Assembly: GCA_964636965.1 (NCBI GenBank)
Contig: CAZWST010000043.1
Coordinates: forward strand, 1-14,135
Length of the DNA: 14,135 nt
Reading direction: 5' to 3'
DNA from: CAG-582 sp964636965
Lineage (GTDB): Bacteria > Bacillota_I > Bacilli_A > RF39 > UBA660
Below are positions 6,707-14,056 of this stretch, piece after piece (positions within the stretch are counted from its first letter, which is position 1; every line of letters begins with the position of its first letter). The notes beneath the pieces were generated by a model. It was given only the letters and a program-made list of their open reading frames with translations. It was not told where the DNA came from and did not search any database. The translations under genes were made by a program, and so were the position numbers.

Positions 6707-7354
6707 ATGAATAATAAAAAAGTAGTGATTTTTGATTGGGGTGGAGTAGTTGAAAATCATGAAAATAATATGCAAGATATAAAAAATGCCAAAATAAGGC
6801 TAATAAGAAGATTTAATACTTTTTTATCAGATGATGATATATTAAAGAGATGGACTGATAAAACTTCAAAGGGTATTAATATTGGTATTACTAATAATAA
6901 AGAAGATTTAATAGATTGGTTTAATCTAATTCAAAATAATATGAATATAAATGTTTCTTTTGATGAGTTTAAAAAGTCTTATGAAGAAGAGTTTTCTTTA
7001 ATAAGATACTATAAAGATGTAGTAGAGTACGCTCATTCTCTAAAAAATAGATGCAAAATAGCAATTCTTTCTAATTTAATACCATTTGATAAGAAAAGAA
7101 TAAATGATCAATACGATTTGAGTAAATTTGATAAAGTATATTTATCTTTTGAAATGGGAATGTCGAAACCTGATGAACTACTTTATGAGTATGTTCTATA
7201 TGATTTAAAAATACGCCCTGAAAATATCTTATTTATCGATGATGATACTGATAATATTTTAATGGCTAAAAATTATGGATGGAATACTTGCCAAGCATGT
7301 GGCTATGAATTAGATAAGATAAAATACTCGATTGATAATTTTTTAGATAAATAG
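6707..7354 (+). CDS. HAD-superfamily phosphatase (YihX-like class)
   Basis: Cytoplasmic haloacid-dehalogenase-fold hydrolase, 215 aa, probably acting on a phosphorylated small metabolite. Motif I is VVIFDWGGVV: the nucleophile Asp is present, but the usual second Asp is Gly, as in the YihX/'FDxGGV' subgroup of sugar-phosphate phosphatases. A helical C1 cap follows (about 15-95). Motif II is AILSNL, motif III the Lys in MGMSKPDELLYEYVL, and motif IV ILFIDDDTDNI with the metal-binding acidic residues. All four motifs are in order and the length is normal, so it should be active. The substrate cannot be read from the sequence. Translation most likely starts at ATG 6707. It has its own promoter and terminator and is convergent with the truncated binding-protein gene. 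Confidence 0.9.
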   Translation: MNNKKVVIFDWGGVVENHENNMQDIKNAKIRLIRRFNTFLSDDDILKRWTDKTSKGINIGITNNKEDLIDWFNLIQNNMNINVSFDEFKKSYEEEFSLIRYYKDVVEYAHSLKNRCKIAILSNLIPFDKKRINDQYDLSKFDKVYLSFEMGMSKPDELLYEYVLYDLKIRPENILFIDDDTDNILMAKNYGWNTCQACGYELDKIKYSIDNFLDK

Positions 7355-7400
7355 AAAAATATTAACTTTCTTTTAATTTTAATAAATATAGTGATGAGAG

Positions 7401-7429
7401 GATATTAGATGATTACTAATATCTTTTTT
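7401..7429 (+). terminator. Terminator of the HAD gene, lying within the 3' end of the opposite-strand ORF
   Basis: GATATTAG (7401-7408), 7-nt loop, CTAATATC (7416-7423), then TTTTTT (7424-7429) on the plus strand. Read on the minus strand, the same bases encode the last residues and the stop codon (7405-7407) of the truncated binding-protein gene. Confidence 0.85.
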
Positions 7430-8028
7430 AGGTGATGCATTTTTGTAACACTTAGTTCAAATAGATTAACACCATCACCTTGACCAGAAATAAATGCACT
7501 AGTAAGATTAGCAAAATCTACTGATGAGTCTATTTTTACATTATTAATGTTTTCGTTTTTTAATGCATTAGTGAAATTAAGTAAAGGCATTCCGGCACTA
7601 CGACCCGCTAGTATAGTAAGTCCTTCAATGTCTTTAAAGTCATGATAATTAATATCTTTTCTTAAAACTAAAAATTGACCATCTCTTTTTGTAAGAGAAG
7701 CAAATGATTTTAGATAGTCACTATTATTTTGGTTATAGACGTAAATTGTTGCTTCTGGTCCGCAGAATCCTATTTCAACATCACCACTAAGGACAGATGC
7801 AGCAACATTGTTTGCGCCACTTGTTAATATTACTTCAATATCTAAGTCTTCAAAATAACCTTTTTTAAGTGCTACATACCATGGAGCATAGAATGTTGAA
7901 TGAGTTACTTCGGCAACTCTAATCTTTTTTATATCCGAATTAACTTTATTCTCTTTTGATACAACCACCACAATGGTTGTAATAACTAAAATTACACCAA
8001 TAAGAATAGTTATTAATGTTCTTTTCAA
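7405..8028 (-). pseudogene. C-terminally truncated NMT1/SsuA-like ABC substrate-binding protein
   Basis: Extracytoplasmic binding protein of an ABC importer (NMT1/SsuA/TauA-type fold), incomplete. The N-terminus has a hydrophobic anchor (about residues 4-24) with no lipobox cysteine. Then come the family's first-lobe sequences: IRVAEVTHSTFYAPWYVALKKG, YFEDLDIEVILTSGANNVAA, LSGDVEIGFCGPEATIYVYN, and second-lobe sequences through FANLTSAFISGQGD and VNLFE. Full members are about 310-330 aa; this one stops at 207 aa soon after the VNLFE segment. Its last eight residues (LKKILVII) are encoded by the HAD gene's terminator. Only about 50 bp remain before the HAD gene, so no frameshifted remainder is present. 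The binding cleft would lack part of both lobes. No permease or ATPase gene is nearby. The start is TTG 8028, 8 nt after GGAGG; the in-frame ATG at 8043 overlaps that site. Substrate unknown. Confidence 0.8.
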
Positions 8029-8036
8029 ATAAATAA

Positions 8037-8062
8037 CCTCCATTCAGTGTATTATATGGAGG
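8037..8062 (-). promoter_or_regulatory. Inverted repeat that can hide the ribosome binding site of the binding-protein gene
   Basis: On the minus strand CCTCCAT (8062-8056), a 12-nt loop and ATGGAGG (8043-8037) form a perfect 7-bp stem. It contains the GGAGG Shine-Dalgarno site of the TTG start at 8028 and begins directly after the DedA stop codon (8065-8063). The loop includes TATAAT, which could instead be a -10 box. Confidence 0.5.
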
Positions 8063-8662
8063 CTATTTAGATATAGTTACAATTTTATTTCTATTTCTAA
8101 CTTTTTTTAATATATAGATAATTAAAAATATTATGATTAAAGGTTTATAATAATTTCTTATTATATTTGATACTACTAAGTAATTTTTTCCAATCATATT
8201 GCCTAAGATAATAAGGGCTGTGTTCCAAATTAAACTGCCGAGTGTAGTTAATATTGAAAACTCAATTATATTCATTTTAGCAATACCAGCTGGGATTGAT
8301 ATAAGACTTCTAATTATAGGGGCAAGTCTTCCAAAAAAAACAGACTTTTTTCCAGATTTATTAAATTCACTAATGGTTTTATTAGTGTTATTTTTATTAA
8401 GTTTTAAAATATGTATTATCTTTTCATTTAAAAAGTAACCAAGATAATATAAAATTAATGCACCAACTAAAGAGCCTAATGTTGATGAAATAATAAGAAG
8501 TATAAAATTGAGATTAGCTTCTTTTGCAATAAAACCTGAAAACGTTAATATTATTTCAGATGGAATTGGTGGAAATAAGTTTTCAATCATGATTAAAAGA
8601 AATATTCCAAAGTAACCAAACTGATTAATCATATTAAGTATGAATGTATTTATAGTTATCAC
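8063..8662 (-). CDS. DedA/VTT-family membrane protein
   Basis: Integral membrane protein of the DedA (SNARE-associated/VTT) family. Members move lipids across the membrane, including undecaprenyl phosphate and phosphatidylethanolamine, and influence membrane potential and drug tolerance. The sequence shows GYFGIFLLIMIENLFPPIPSE, with the re-entrant-loop Glu and Pro-x-Pro-Ser-Glu motif, a TM helix after FSGFIAKEANLNF, and the second signature FFGRLAPIIRSLISIPAG with its paired arginines. C-terminal TM helices and a basic tail follow. The length of about 199 aa is normal. The start is uncertain: the frame opens at GTG 8662, which overlaps an AAAGGTGAT Shine-Dalgarno-like stretch. ATG 8632 gives a shorter N-terminus but has no ribosome binding site at normal distance. 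The truncated binding-protein gene lies 34 nt downstream and is probably co-transcribed. Which lipid it carries is not visible. Confidence 0.92.
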   Translation of the reverse strand: MITINTFILNMINQFGYFGIFLLIMIENLFPPIPSEIILTFSGFIAKEANLNFILLIISSTLGSLVGALILYYLGYFLNEKIIHILKLNKNNTNKTISEFNKSGKKSVFFGRLAPIIRSLISIPAGIAKMNIIEFSILTTLGSLIWNTALIILGNMIGKNYLVVSNIIRNYYKPLIIIFLIIYILKKVRNRNKIVTISK

Positions 8663-8768
8663 CTTTATATAGTTTATGATGAATAATATGTTTTATACAA
8701 ACTTAGAACTACAAAATTTAATATATTTCAATAGTTTTTATTTTTTAAATAAATTTATCTACTTTTTA

Positions 8769-8797
8769 TTTACATATTTTAGAACCTTTGTTATAAT
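8769..8797 (+). promoter_or_regulatory. Strong promoter of the acidic coiled-coil protein gene
   Basis: -35 TTTACA (8769-8774), 17-bp spacer, -10 TATAAT (8792-8797) preceded by TG-T, so both consensus and extended -10. The expected start is near 8804. This is the best promoter in the window. The rest of the divergent 164-bp gap is AT-rich with nothing else recognised. Confidence 0.8.
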
Positions 8798-8826
8798 GAT
8801 AAAGAGAATAGAGAGGTATTTTTGTT

Positions 8827-10671
8827 ATGGAGAAAATGATTAAAGTCATTAATGACAATTTAAGAAATGTTATAAGTGGGATTAAAGACCATAGAGCAGA
8901 TTTAGAGAGCAATCTAGATTCTATTAAAAGTGATATGGCTTTAAAAGTTAAAGAGGCTAATGCTTATAAAAGTGATGTTGAAACTGCCAGGGCAATTGTA
9001 TCTACTCTAGAAGGAGAAATTACTGATTTAGAACATGACTTAGAAGAATTAAATGATAAGTTTGGTTCAAAAAACTTTAAAGAAATTTTAGCAGCTGGTA
9101 ATCGTGAGATAAATGCTAAAATAATTGAAAAGAGATCAGCAATTAATGAACAAGGACAAATTATTCTTGGATTAACTGATAAGGCTCGTAGTTTAAAAGA
9201 TACGCTTATTGAGTTAAGAGAAAAGAAAATTGTTACAGAAGAAAATCTTCGTAAAACTATAATACTTGAAGGATACTATGATACACGTATAAGTGAAATA
9301 GTTAAATTCTCTGAAGAAAGTCCTGAAGAACTTGCAACATACAGAGAAGAAATTCCACAAGAAGAATTAAATATTCAAGAAGATATAGATATTTCTAGTG
9401 TTATTGATGGATCAATTTTTGAAGAAATTGATGGTATTACAACTGGGGATGTAGATGAAGAAATATTAAAAAGCGCTCTTGAAAATCCTGATGAAATTCC
9501 AGTTTATGAACCAGAAGAACATGCTGAACCCGTTGAAATAGAAGTATCTACTGCTTACCAACTTGAAAATATGATAAGTGAAGCAAAAACTTTTGTTGAA
9601 AAGAAAAAACAAGAAAATAATCCTGAAGAACAAGAAGATGAAGAAGACCTTGAAGTTGAACCAGAGGAAGAAAAAATAGAAGAACCTACTTTAGTAGAAG
9701 AGACTAAAGAAGAGGAATCTTTAGATGAAAGTGAAGAAAGCGAAGAAAGTGACGAAGGTGGAGAAGAATTTGTAGACATTTATGTAAATGATACTGATGC
9801 TCCAGAAAATATTGATGATGATGTCGATCCTTTCTTAGATATTAGAGGTTTACAAGAAGAACTTGGACTTGAAGAAGAGGAAGAGACAGAAGAAAATAAT
9901 CCAGAAGAACAAGATGATGAAGATGCTTTAGAATTAGTTGTTGAAGAAGATAAAGATGAAATACCTTTAGAAAAAGAAGATTTAGTTTCATCAGAGGCTG
10001 ACTTTAATAAAGATAGCAAAGATGTTGAATCCGAACTTTCGGAAATGGGATTGGATATAAATATGTTTAGTGTATCTGATATTGATAAGATTAAGAATAC
10101 ATTTAATAAAGATAATGTTAAAAAATTCTTAGATATATTAAAGAAACATAATTTAAGTAAAGATTTAATCTATACAAATGCAAATGTTGTTATTAGTGTT
10201 ACTCCAGAAAATATTGATCAAATATTAACATTACTTGATAAGACTGATGCTAAACGTGATGATATTACACTTATTTATAAGTATTTAGATGGTGTTAATG
10301 TATCTAAATTAGAACAAGTTATTTTAAGTGATGTTGAACCTAGTTTAACATATTCATTAGCCGAAGCAATAGATGATGTTGGTGATAATATTGCATCTGT
10401 TCTTGGACTTTCAAGGAAGGCTGCTGAAATATTAAAGAAAACTGCTACAAAAGATGAATATAAAGTTATGAATGCTTTACCTGATGTAGTATTTGAAAAC
10501 TATCGTGAAGTAAGTAATTTAAATGTTGATAATTTAGAAGAATGTATTTCTAAATATCCTCATAGATTTACTCTAACTCATAGTGTATTCCATGATATTT
10601 TAGATAAATATGATACTGCTGATTTGATTAGATGTATTAATAAAAATGCAGCTGTTATTGATAAATTATAG
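8827..10671 (+). CDS. Acidic coiled-coil protein with a helical-repeat C-terminus, function unknown
   Basis: The family is not recognised. The 614-aa product has no signal peptide or membrane helix and is probably cytoplasmic. Three regions can be seen. Residues 1-155 are heptad-rich and should form a long coiled coil. Residues 160-405 are low-complexity and extremely acidic (Glu/Asp runs), with an internal near-repeat: ENNPEEQ followed by acidic residues occurs at 263 and again at 356. Residues 410-614 are ordered and helical, with repeated units such as FLDILKKHNLSKDLIYTNAN, VTPENIDQILTLLDKTD and ECISKYPHRF, ending NKNAAVIDKL. The spacing of 'L..hnL....I' and 'P..i..ILtLL' units recalls mTERF-like solenoids, but this is tentative. 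AGAGGT lies 9 nt before the ATG, and a strong promoter and a tight terminator make it a single-gene unit. It could be a scaffold or a cell-division-related protein; nothing in the sequence decides. Confidence 0.85.
   Translation: MEKMIKVINDNLRNVISGIKDHRADLESNLDSIKSDMALKVKEANAYKSDVETARAIVSTLEGEITDLEHDLEELNDKFGSKNFKEILAAGNREINAKIIEKRSAINEQGQIILGLTDKARSLKDTLIELREKKIVTEENLRKTIILEGYYDTRISEIVKFSEESPEELATYREEIPQEELNIQEDIDISSVIDGSIFEEIDGITTGDVDEEILKSALENPDEIPVYEPEEHAEPVEIEVSTAYQLENMISEAKTFVEKKKQENNPEEQEDEEDLEVEPEEEKIEEPTLVEETKEEESLDESEESEESDEGGEEFVDIYVNDTDAPENIDDDVDPFLDIRGLQEELGLEEEEETEENNPEEQDDEDALELVVEEDKDEIPLEKEDLVSSEADFNKDSKDVESELSEMGLDINMFSVSDIDKIKNTFNKDNVKKFLDILKKHNLSKDLIYTNANVVISVTPENIDQILTLLDKTDAKRDDITLIYKYLDGVNVSKLEQVILSDVEPSLTYSLAEAIDDVGDNIASVLGLSRKAAEILKKTATKDEYKVMNALPDVVFENYREVSNLNVDNLEECISKYPHRFTLTHSVFHDILDKYDTADLIRCINKNAAVIDKL
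9613..9945 (+). repeat. Two diverged direct repeats coding for the ENNPEEQ acidic segment
   Basis: The copies start at 9613 and 9892, 93 codons apart. Both read Glu-Asn-Asn-Pro-Glu-Glu-Gln followed by a Glu/Asp-rich run. At the DNA level the first about 30 bases are nearly identical (third-base and single-codon changes), consistent with an old in-frame duplication inside the acidic region. Confidence 0.6.
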
Positions 10672-10696
10672 AAAGGATTTTATTCCTTTCTTTTTT
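10671..10696 (+). terminator. Terminator of the acidic coiled-coil protein gene
   Basis: GAAAGGA (10671-10677), 6-nt loop, TCCTTTC (10684-10690), then TTTTTT (10691-10696). The last base of the TAG stop is the first base of the stem. Confidence 0.9.
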
Positions 10697-10715
10697 ATGT
10701 CAATAGGTTTGTAAA

Positions 10716-10758
10716 TTCACGCGTATTTCACATTTTCTGACATATTATTTGATATAAT
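10716..10758 (+). promoter_or_regulatory. Promoter region of the dockerin-cohesin operon
   Basis: The -10 TATAAT (10753-10758) is preceded by TG-A, an extended -10. No TTGACA-like box lies at 16-18 bp; TTCACA at 10727 would need a 20-bp spacer. Two TTCAC copies (10716 and 10727) are 11 bp apart, one helical turn, in the position where an activator could bind. The ATG at 10757 is part of the -10 box. Confidence 0.5.
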
Positions 10759-10789
10759 GAGTTTGAATACTGGGAAGGTGGGATTTATT

Positions 10790-12535
10790 ATGCGTTTTAA
10801 AATTTCATTGTTAATAACTATGATGTTATTAACATTTATTCCTGTAATTGCTTATGCTGATGAAGTTGAAATAACTAATTCAGCTGTACGTATTAGAACT
10901 CTCCCTGGTACTAATGGGTCAATAATATTAGAATCTAGTCATGGTGATACATTTCCTTTGCTCAGTCCAGAAAAAGTAAAAGATCAAAAAGGTTGTCCTA
11001 ACGGATGGTATAAAGTTTCTGCAAATGGACAAGAAGGATATGTATGTTCAAATTATGTTCGAATTATTAAAACAACATCTTCTATGGATCCTAGTGCTGT
11101 AAGTGCATGTGAAAAAGAGTTATCCACTAAAGGATTTCCTAAAGAATATTGGAGTGGATTATGTCAGTTAAAAATTAATCATCCAACTTGGGAATTTAAT
11201 GCTGTTCAAACAGGGCTTGATTTTAGAAATGTTGTTGAAAAAGAAAGTGCTTGTGGAAAAAATACTTTATCTACTTCAAATCCAGAGTTTATTGATACAT
11301 CTTGTTCATCAAAGACTGATTCTGGTTACAAGCATGCATCTCAGAAGGCTGTTGCATATTACTTAAATCCTTTAAATTTCTTTGATGAAAAAAGTGTTTT
11401 TATGTTTGAATCTAACTATGCTAATAAAAATGTCTCTGATGAATCTTATATTTCTATAGTTAATTCTCGTCTTTCAAATTATATAAAGTTGCTTCCAACT
11501 TTAGGAACTGCTGTTAATACGGCTTGTAAAACAAATGATGTTAATCATGTAATGCTTTCTTCGCGTATTATTCAAGAACTAGGTTCTACTGGTCTTGCTA
11601 CGCAAGGGGACTATAAAGGACAAATATTATCGTGCATTTCAGGTGCTTATACGAAACGATATGGAACAACTATAGATGGTAAGTCAATGGATTATTATTA
11701 TAATTTCTTTAATGTTGGCGTATATGATGGATCAAATAATAATGCTGCTTATAATGCTGTTAAATATGCTTTTAATCATGGTTGGGGCGGAACAGGTGAC
11801 CAAACAACTGACCTTACTTTAGCTATTGGCGGTGGAGCTTCATTTTTAAAAAATAAGTATATGGATAAAGGGCAATATACTGTCTATACTCACAAATTTA
11901 ATGTTCATCCAATTAGTGCAAGTAGTTTATATGTTAATCAATATATGTCAAACTTAGCTGGACCAAAAAGCGAAGCAAATACTGCTTATAATTCTTATAA
12001 GAATGCTGGAATATTAGAAACTAAATTTGTATTCTACATTCCAGTTTATAGTAATGTGGATGCTGTTATTACAAATACACCAAATGGAGGAACTGGAGAA
12101 GGGGATAGTAATACTTCTAATGGAATGAGTGTTGAGGCAATTATTACATCATCTGGTCTTAAGCTAAATGGTAATTTTATCTCTGGTTTAGAAGTTGGTA
12201 TGAGCTTAAATGATGTTAATAATAAGATTCATGCTTTGGGCGGAAGTATAACTGGTGCTGATTTAAGTGCACGTGTTTCTACTGGTTTAAATATTAAAGT
12301 AACGAATGGAAGTAATGAAAAAACATATACTTTAATAGTTAAAGGTGATACTTCTGGAGATGGTGTTATTAATGCTTTAGATTTATTACAAATTCAAAAA
12401 AGTATTTTGGGATCATATAAAATGAATGATGCTCAAAATATTAGTGCTGATGCATCTGGAGATGGAACAGTTAATGCACTTGATTTATTACAAGTACAGA
12501 AAAATATTTTAGGTAGTTATAAAATAGTTCAATAG
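10790..12535 (+). CDS. Secreted SH3b / endo-beta-N-acetylglucosaminidase / dockerin protein
   Basis: Exported peptidoglycan hydrolase, 581 aa. The signal peptide ends at AYA/D (residue 23). An SH3b domain (about 24-92) contains VRIRTLPGTNGSII and GWYKVSANGQEGYVC and probably binds cell wall. The catalytic domain (about 104-420) matches LytD-type glucosaminidases: FPKEYWSGLCQLKINHPTWE, KAVAYYLNPLNFFDEKSVFM, SSRIIQELGSTG with likely catalytic Glu263, YYYNFFNVGVYDGSN and KGQYTVYTHKFNV. A Gly/Thr/Ser linker leads to an Ig-like domain (about 446-518). The C-terminus is a type I dockerin with two calcium-loop repeats, GDTSGDGVINALDLL (from 519) and ADASGDGTVNALDLL (Asp554), keeping the D-x-S-x-D...N-x-x-D pattern. 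The start is ATG 10790, with AAGGTGGGA just upstream. The cohesin gene begins 8 nt after its stop, so they are co-expressed and likely partners. Confidence 0.95.
   Translation: MRFKISLLITMMLLTFIPVIAYADEVEITNSAVRIRTLPGTNGSIILESSHGDTFPLLSPEKVKDQKGCPNGWYKVSANGQEGYVCSNYVRIIKTTSSMDPSAVSACEKELSTKGFPKEYWSGLCQLKINHPTWEFNAVQTGLDFRNVVEKESACGKNTLSTSNPEFIDTSCSSKTDSGYKHASQKAVAYYLNPLNFFDEKSVFMFESNYANKNVSDESYISIVNSRLSNYIKLLPTLGTAVNTACKTNDVNHVMLSSRIIQELGSTGLATQGDYKGQILSCISGAYTKRYGTTIDGKSMDYYYNFFNVGVYDGSNNNAAYNAVKYAFNHGWGGTGDQTTDLTLAIGGGASFLKNKYMDKGQYTVYTHKFNVHPISASSLYVNQYMSNLAGPKSEANTAYNSYKNAGILETKFVFYIPVYSNVDAVITNTPNGGTGEGDSNTSNGMSVEAIITSSGLKLNGNFISGLEVGMSLNDVNNKIHALGGSITGADLSARVSTGLNIKVTNGSNEKTYTLIVKGDTSGDGVINALDLLQIQKSILGSYKMNDAQNISADASGDGTVNALDLLQVQKNILGSYKIVQ
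12347..12525 (+). repeat. Duplicated dockerin calcium-binding segment
   Basis: Two tandem copies (about 12347-12423 and 12449-12525), 102 bp apart, each encode an 'SGDGxxNALDLLQxQKxILGSYK' type unit. Most differences are third-base changes. This is the normal dockerin duplication, with unusually similar copies. Confidence 0.85.
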
Positions 12536-12543
12536 GAGGATAT

Positions 12544-14004
12544 ATGAAAAGAATATTAATTATTTTAATTGCAGGTTTTTTGTTTATTCCAACAATGGTG
12601 GTTAATGCTGCAAATGCAACAATAAGTGTAAGTGCATCTAATACGGTAATGGTTGGCAATAATGTAACAGTTACAGTAACATTATCAAGCAGTAGTTTAA
12701 TTGGATCATGGCAAGCTGATTTGAGTTATGATAAAGCTTATTTACAACTTACAAGTAGTTCTGCTGAAGATAAGGGTACTTATATGGTAAATGTAGCCCA
12801 GAATGGAACTAAAAGTAAAAAATATACTTTTACTTTTAAAGCTTTAAAAAGTGGATCTGCTAAAGTATCTGTAAATTCATTTTCTTTGTATGATTATACT
12901 AATATGAGTGAAATGAAAACTTCGGGTGGGTCTAAAACAATAAATATTAAAACAAAAGAACAAATTGAGGCATCATACTCGGATAATGCAAATTTAAAAT
13001 CTTTAAGTGTTGAGGGATATACATTAACTCCAGCCTTCTCTAAAAGTGTTAAAGAGTATAATATTGAAGTTCCTAACGAAATAGAAAGTATAAGCATAAG
13101 TGCAACTAAGGAAGATGCTAATGCTTCAATTACTGGTGCTGGTGAGAAGTCATTAGTTGAAGGAAATAATAAATTTAATATAGTTGTCACTGCTCAAAAG
13201 GGCAATAGTCAAACATATATAGTTAATGTTTATCGCAAAGAATTAAATCCAATAAATGTAAGTATAGATGGTAAAAATTATACTTTAATTAGAAAAGTTG
13301 AAAATTTGCCAAAATATAAAACATTTGTAGAAAGTACGACAAAATATGAAGATACAGAAATTCCATCTTTATATAATCAAAATACAGGTATGATGCTAAT
13401 TGGTGTTAAAGACGATGATGGAAATGTTTCAACTTATATTTATGAAGATAATAAAATAACAAATATTTATGTAGAATTAGATAATTATGAACTAACTCTT
13501 TTACCTTTACCATTAAAAGAATCTAGTATTTTTAAGGAGTATGAAAAAACAACTGTTGAGATAAGTGGTATAAAAGTTGATGCTTATAAAATGTCTGGAT
13601 CTAAATATGCAATTATTTATGCTTCTAATGTTGAAAATGGAATCGAGAATTATTATTCGTATTTTATAGAAGATGGATCATTTCAAGTATATGATAAAAA
13701 TTTATCTAGTTCTTTTGATAAGAAAATAAATAATTATAAATATGTTATTTATGGATTAATTGGTTTAGTATTATTACAATTCTTAATAATTATTGTTATT
13801 CCTAAGAGGAAAAAAAAGAATAAAAATAAACATGATTATTTAGATACAATTGATTCAAATATAGATAAAGAAATAAAAGATGAAGTAAAGAATAATAAAA
13901 AAGAAATAGAAGAAATAAGTATGAGTAATAAAAAAATAGAAAAAGAAACTGGAACAAAAGTTGAAAAAGCAGAAGATAATGAAATAAAGTTAATTAAGAA
14001 ATAG
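12544..14004 (+). CDS. Membrane-anchored cohesin / cadherin-like surface protein
   Basis: Type I membrane protein of 486 aa that probably displays a cohesin on the cell surface. The signal peptide ends near VNA/A (residue 22). Residues about 24-138 form a cohesin domain: VGNNVTVTVTLSSSSLIGSW, then ADLSYDKAYLQL, KYTFTFKALKSGSAKVSV and SFSLYD fit the cohesin strand order. A cadherin-like beta-sandwich domain (about 148-232) starts NANLKSLSVEGYTLTPAF and has VKEYNIEVP and SQTYIVNVYRKE. Residues 235-395 form an unrecognised extracellular domain. A TM helix (about 398-420) is followed by a Lys/Glu-rich cytoplasmic tail of about 65 residues. AGGAGG (12534-12539) overlaps the stop of the dockerin gene, so translation is closely linked. 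The anchor is a plain membrane helix, not an SLH domain or LPxTG. Binding to the neighbouring dockerin is inferred. Confidence 0.9.
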   Translation: MKRILIILIAGFLFIPTMVVNAANATISVSASNTVMVGNNVTVTVTLSSSSLIGSWQADLSYDKAYLQLTSSSAEDKGTYMVNVAQNGTKSKKYTFTFKALKSGSAKVSVNSFSLYDYTNMSEMKTSGGSKTINIKTKEQIEASYSDNANLKSLSVEGYTLTPAFSKSVKEYNIEVPNEIESISISATKEDANASITGAGEKSLVEGNNKFNIVVTAQKGNSQTYIVNVYRKELNPINVSIDGKNYTLIRKVENLPKYKTFVESTTKYEDTEIPSLYNQNTGMMLIGVKDDDGNVSTYIYEDNKITNIYVELDNYELTLLPLPLKESSIFKEYEKTTVEISGIKVDAYKMSGSKYAIIYASNVENGIENYYSYFIEDGSFQVYDKNLSSSFDKKINNYKYVIYGLIGLVLLQFLIIIVIPKRKKKNKNKHDYLDTIDSNIDKEIKDEVKNNKKEIEEISMSNKKIEKETGTKVEKAEDNEIKLIKK

Positions 14005-14023
14005 ACTCATTCTATTTCTTTTT
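13996..14023 (+). terminator. Terminator of the dockerin-cohesin operon
   Basis: AAGAAATAGA (13996-14005), loop CTCAT, TCTATTTCTT (14011-14020), then T to 14023. The stop codon is inside the left arm. Confidence 0.85.
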
Positions 14024-14025
14024 AT

Positions 14026-14056
14026 TTGCATTAAAGATATTGTTTTTTCATATAAA
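14026..14056 (+). promoter_or_regulatory. Possible promoter of the last, partial gene
   Basis: TATAAA (14051-14056) with TTGCAT (14026-14031) at a long 19-bp spacing. The start would fall at the AGGTGA ribosome binding site (14062-14067), the same short-leader geometry seen elsewhere in the window. Confidence 0.35.

Noticed and set aside
8737..8753. TTTATTT-TTT-AAATAAA palindrome in the divergent gap
   Set aside because: Made only of A and T in a very AT-rich stretch; expected by chance and not placed as a terminator for either gene.
9555..10019. Two serine-rich ORFs on the minus strand
   Set aside because: They are the reverse complement of Glu/Asp-rich codons (GAA/GAT read as TTC/ATC and shifted to TCT/TCA), produced by the acidic protein's composition; no ribosome binding sites.
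10757..10789. ATG 10757 as start of the dockerin protein
   Set aside because: It is part of the TATAAT -10 box and would put 11 residues before a clear signal peptide that starts at ATG 10790 behind a good ribosome binding site.
10790..12535. Dockerin protein as part of a cellulosome
   Set aside because: The catalytic domain is a LytD-type glucosaminidase with an SH3b domain, which points to peptidoglycan, and no polysaccharide-degrading genes are in the window.
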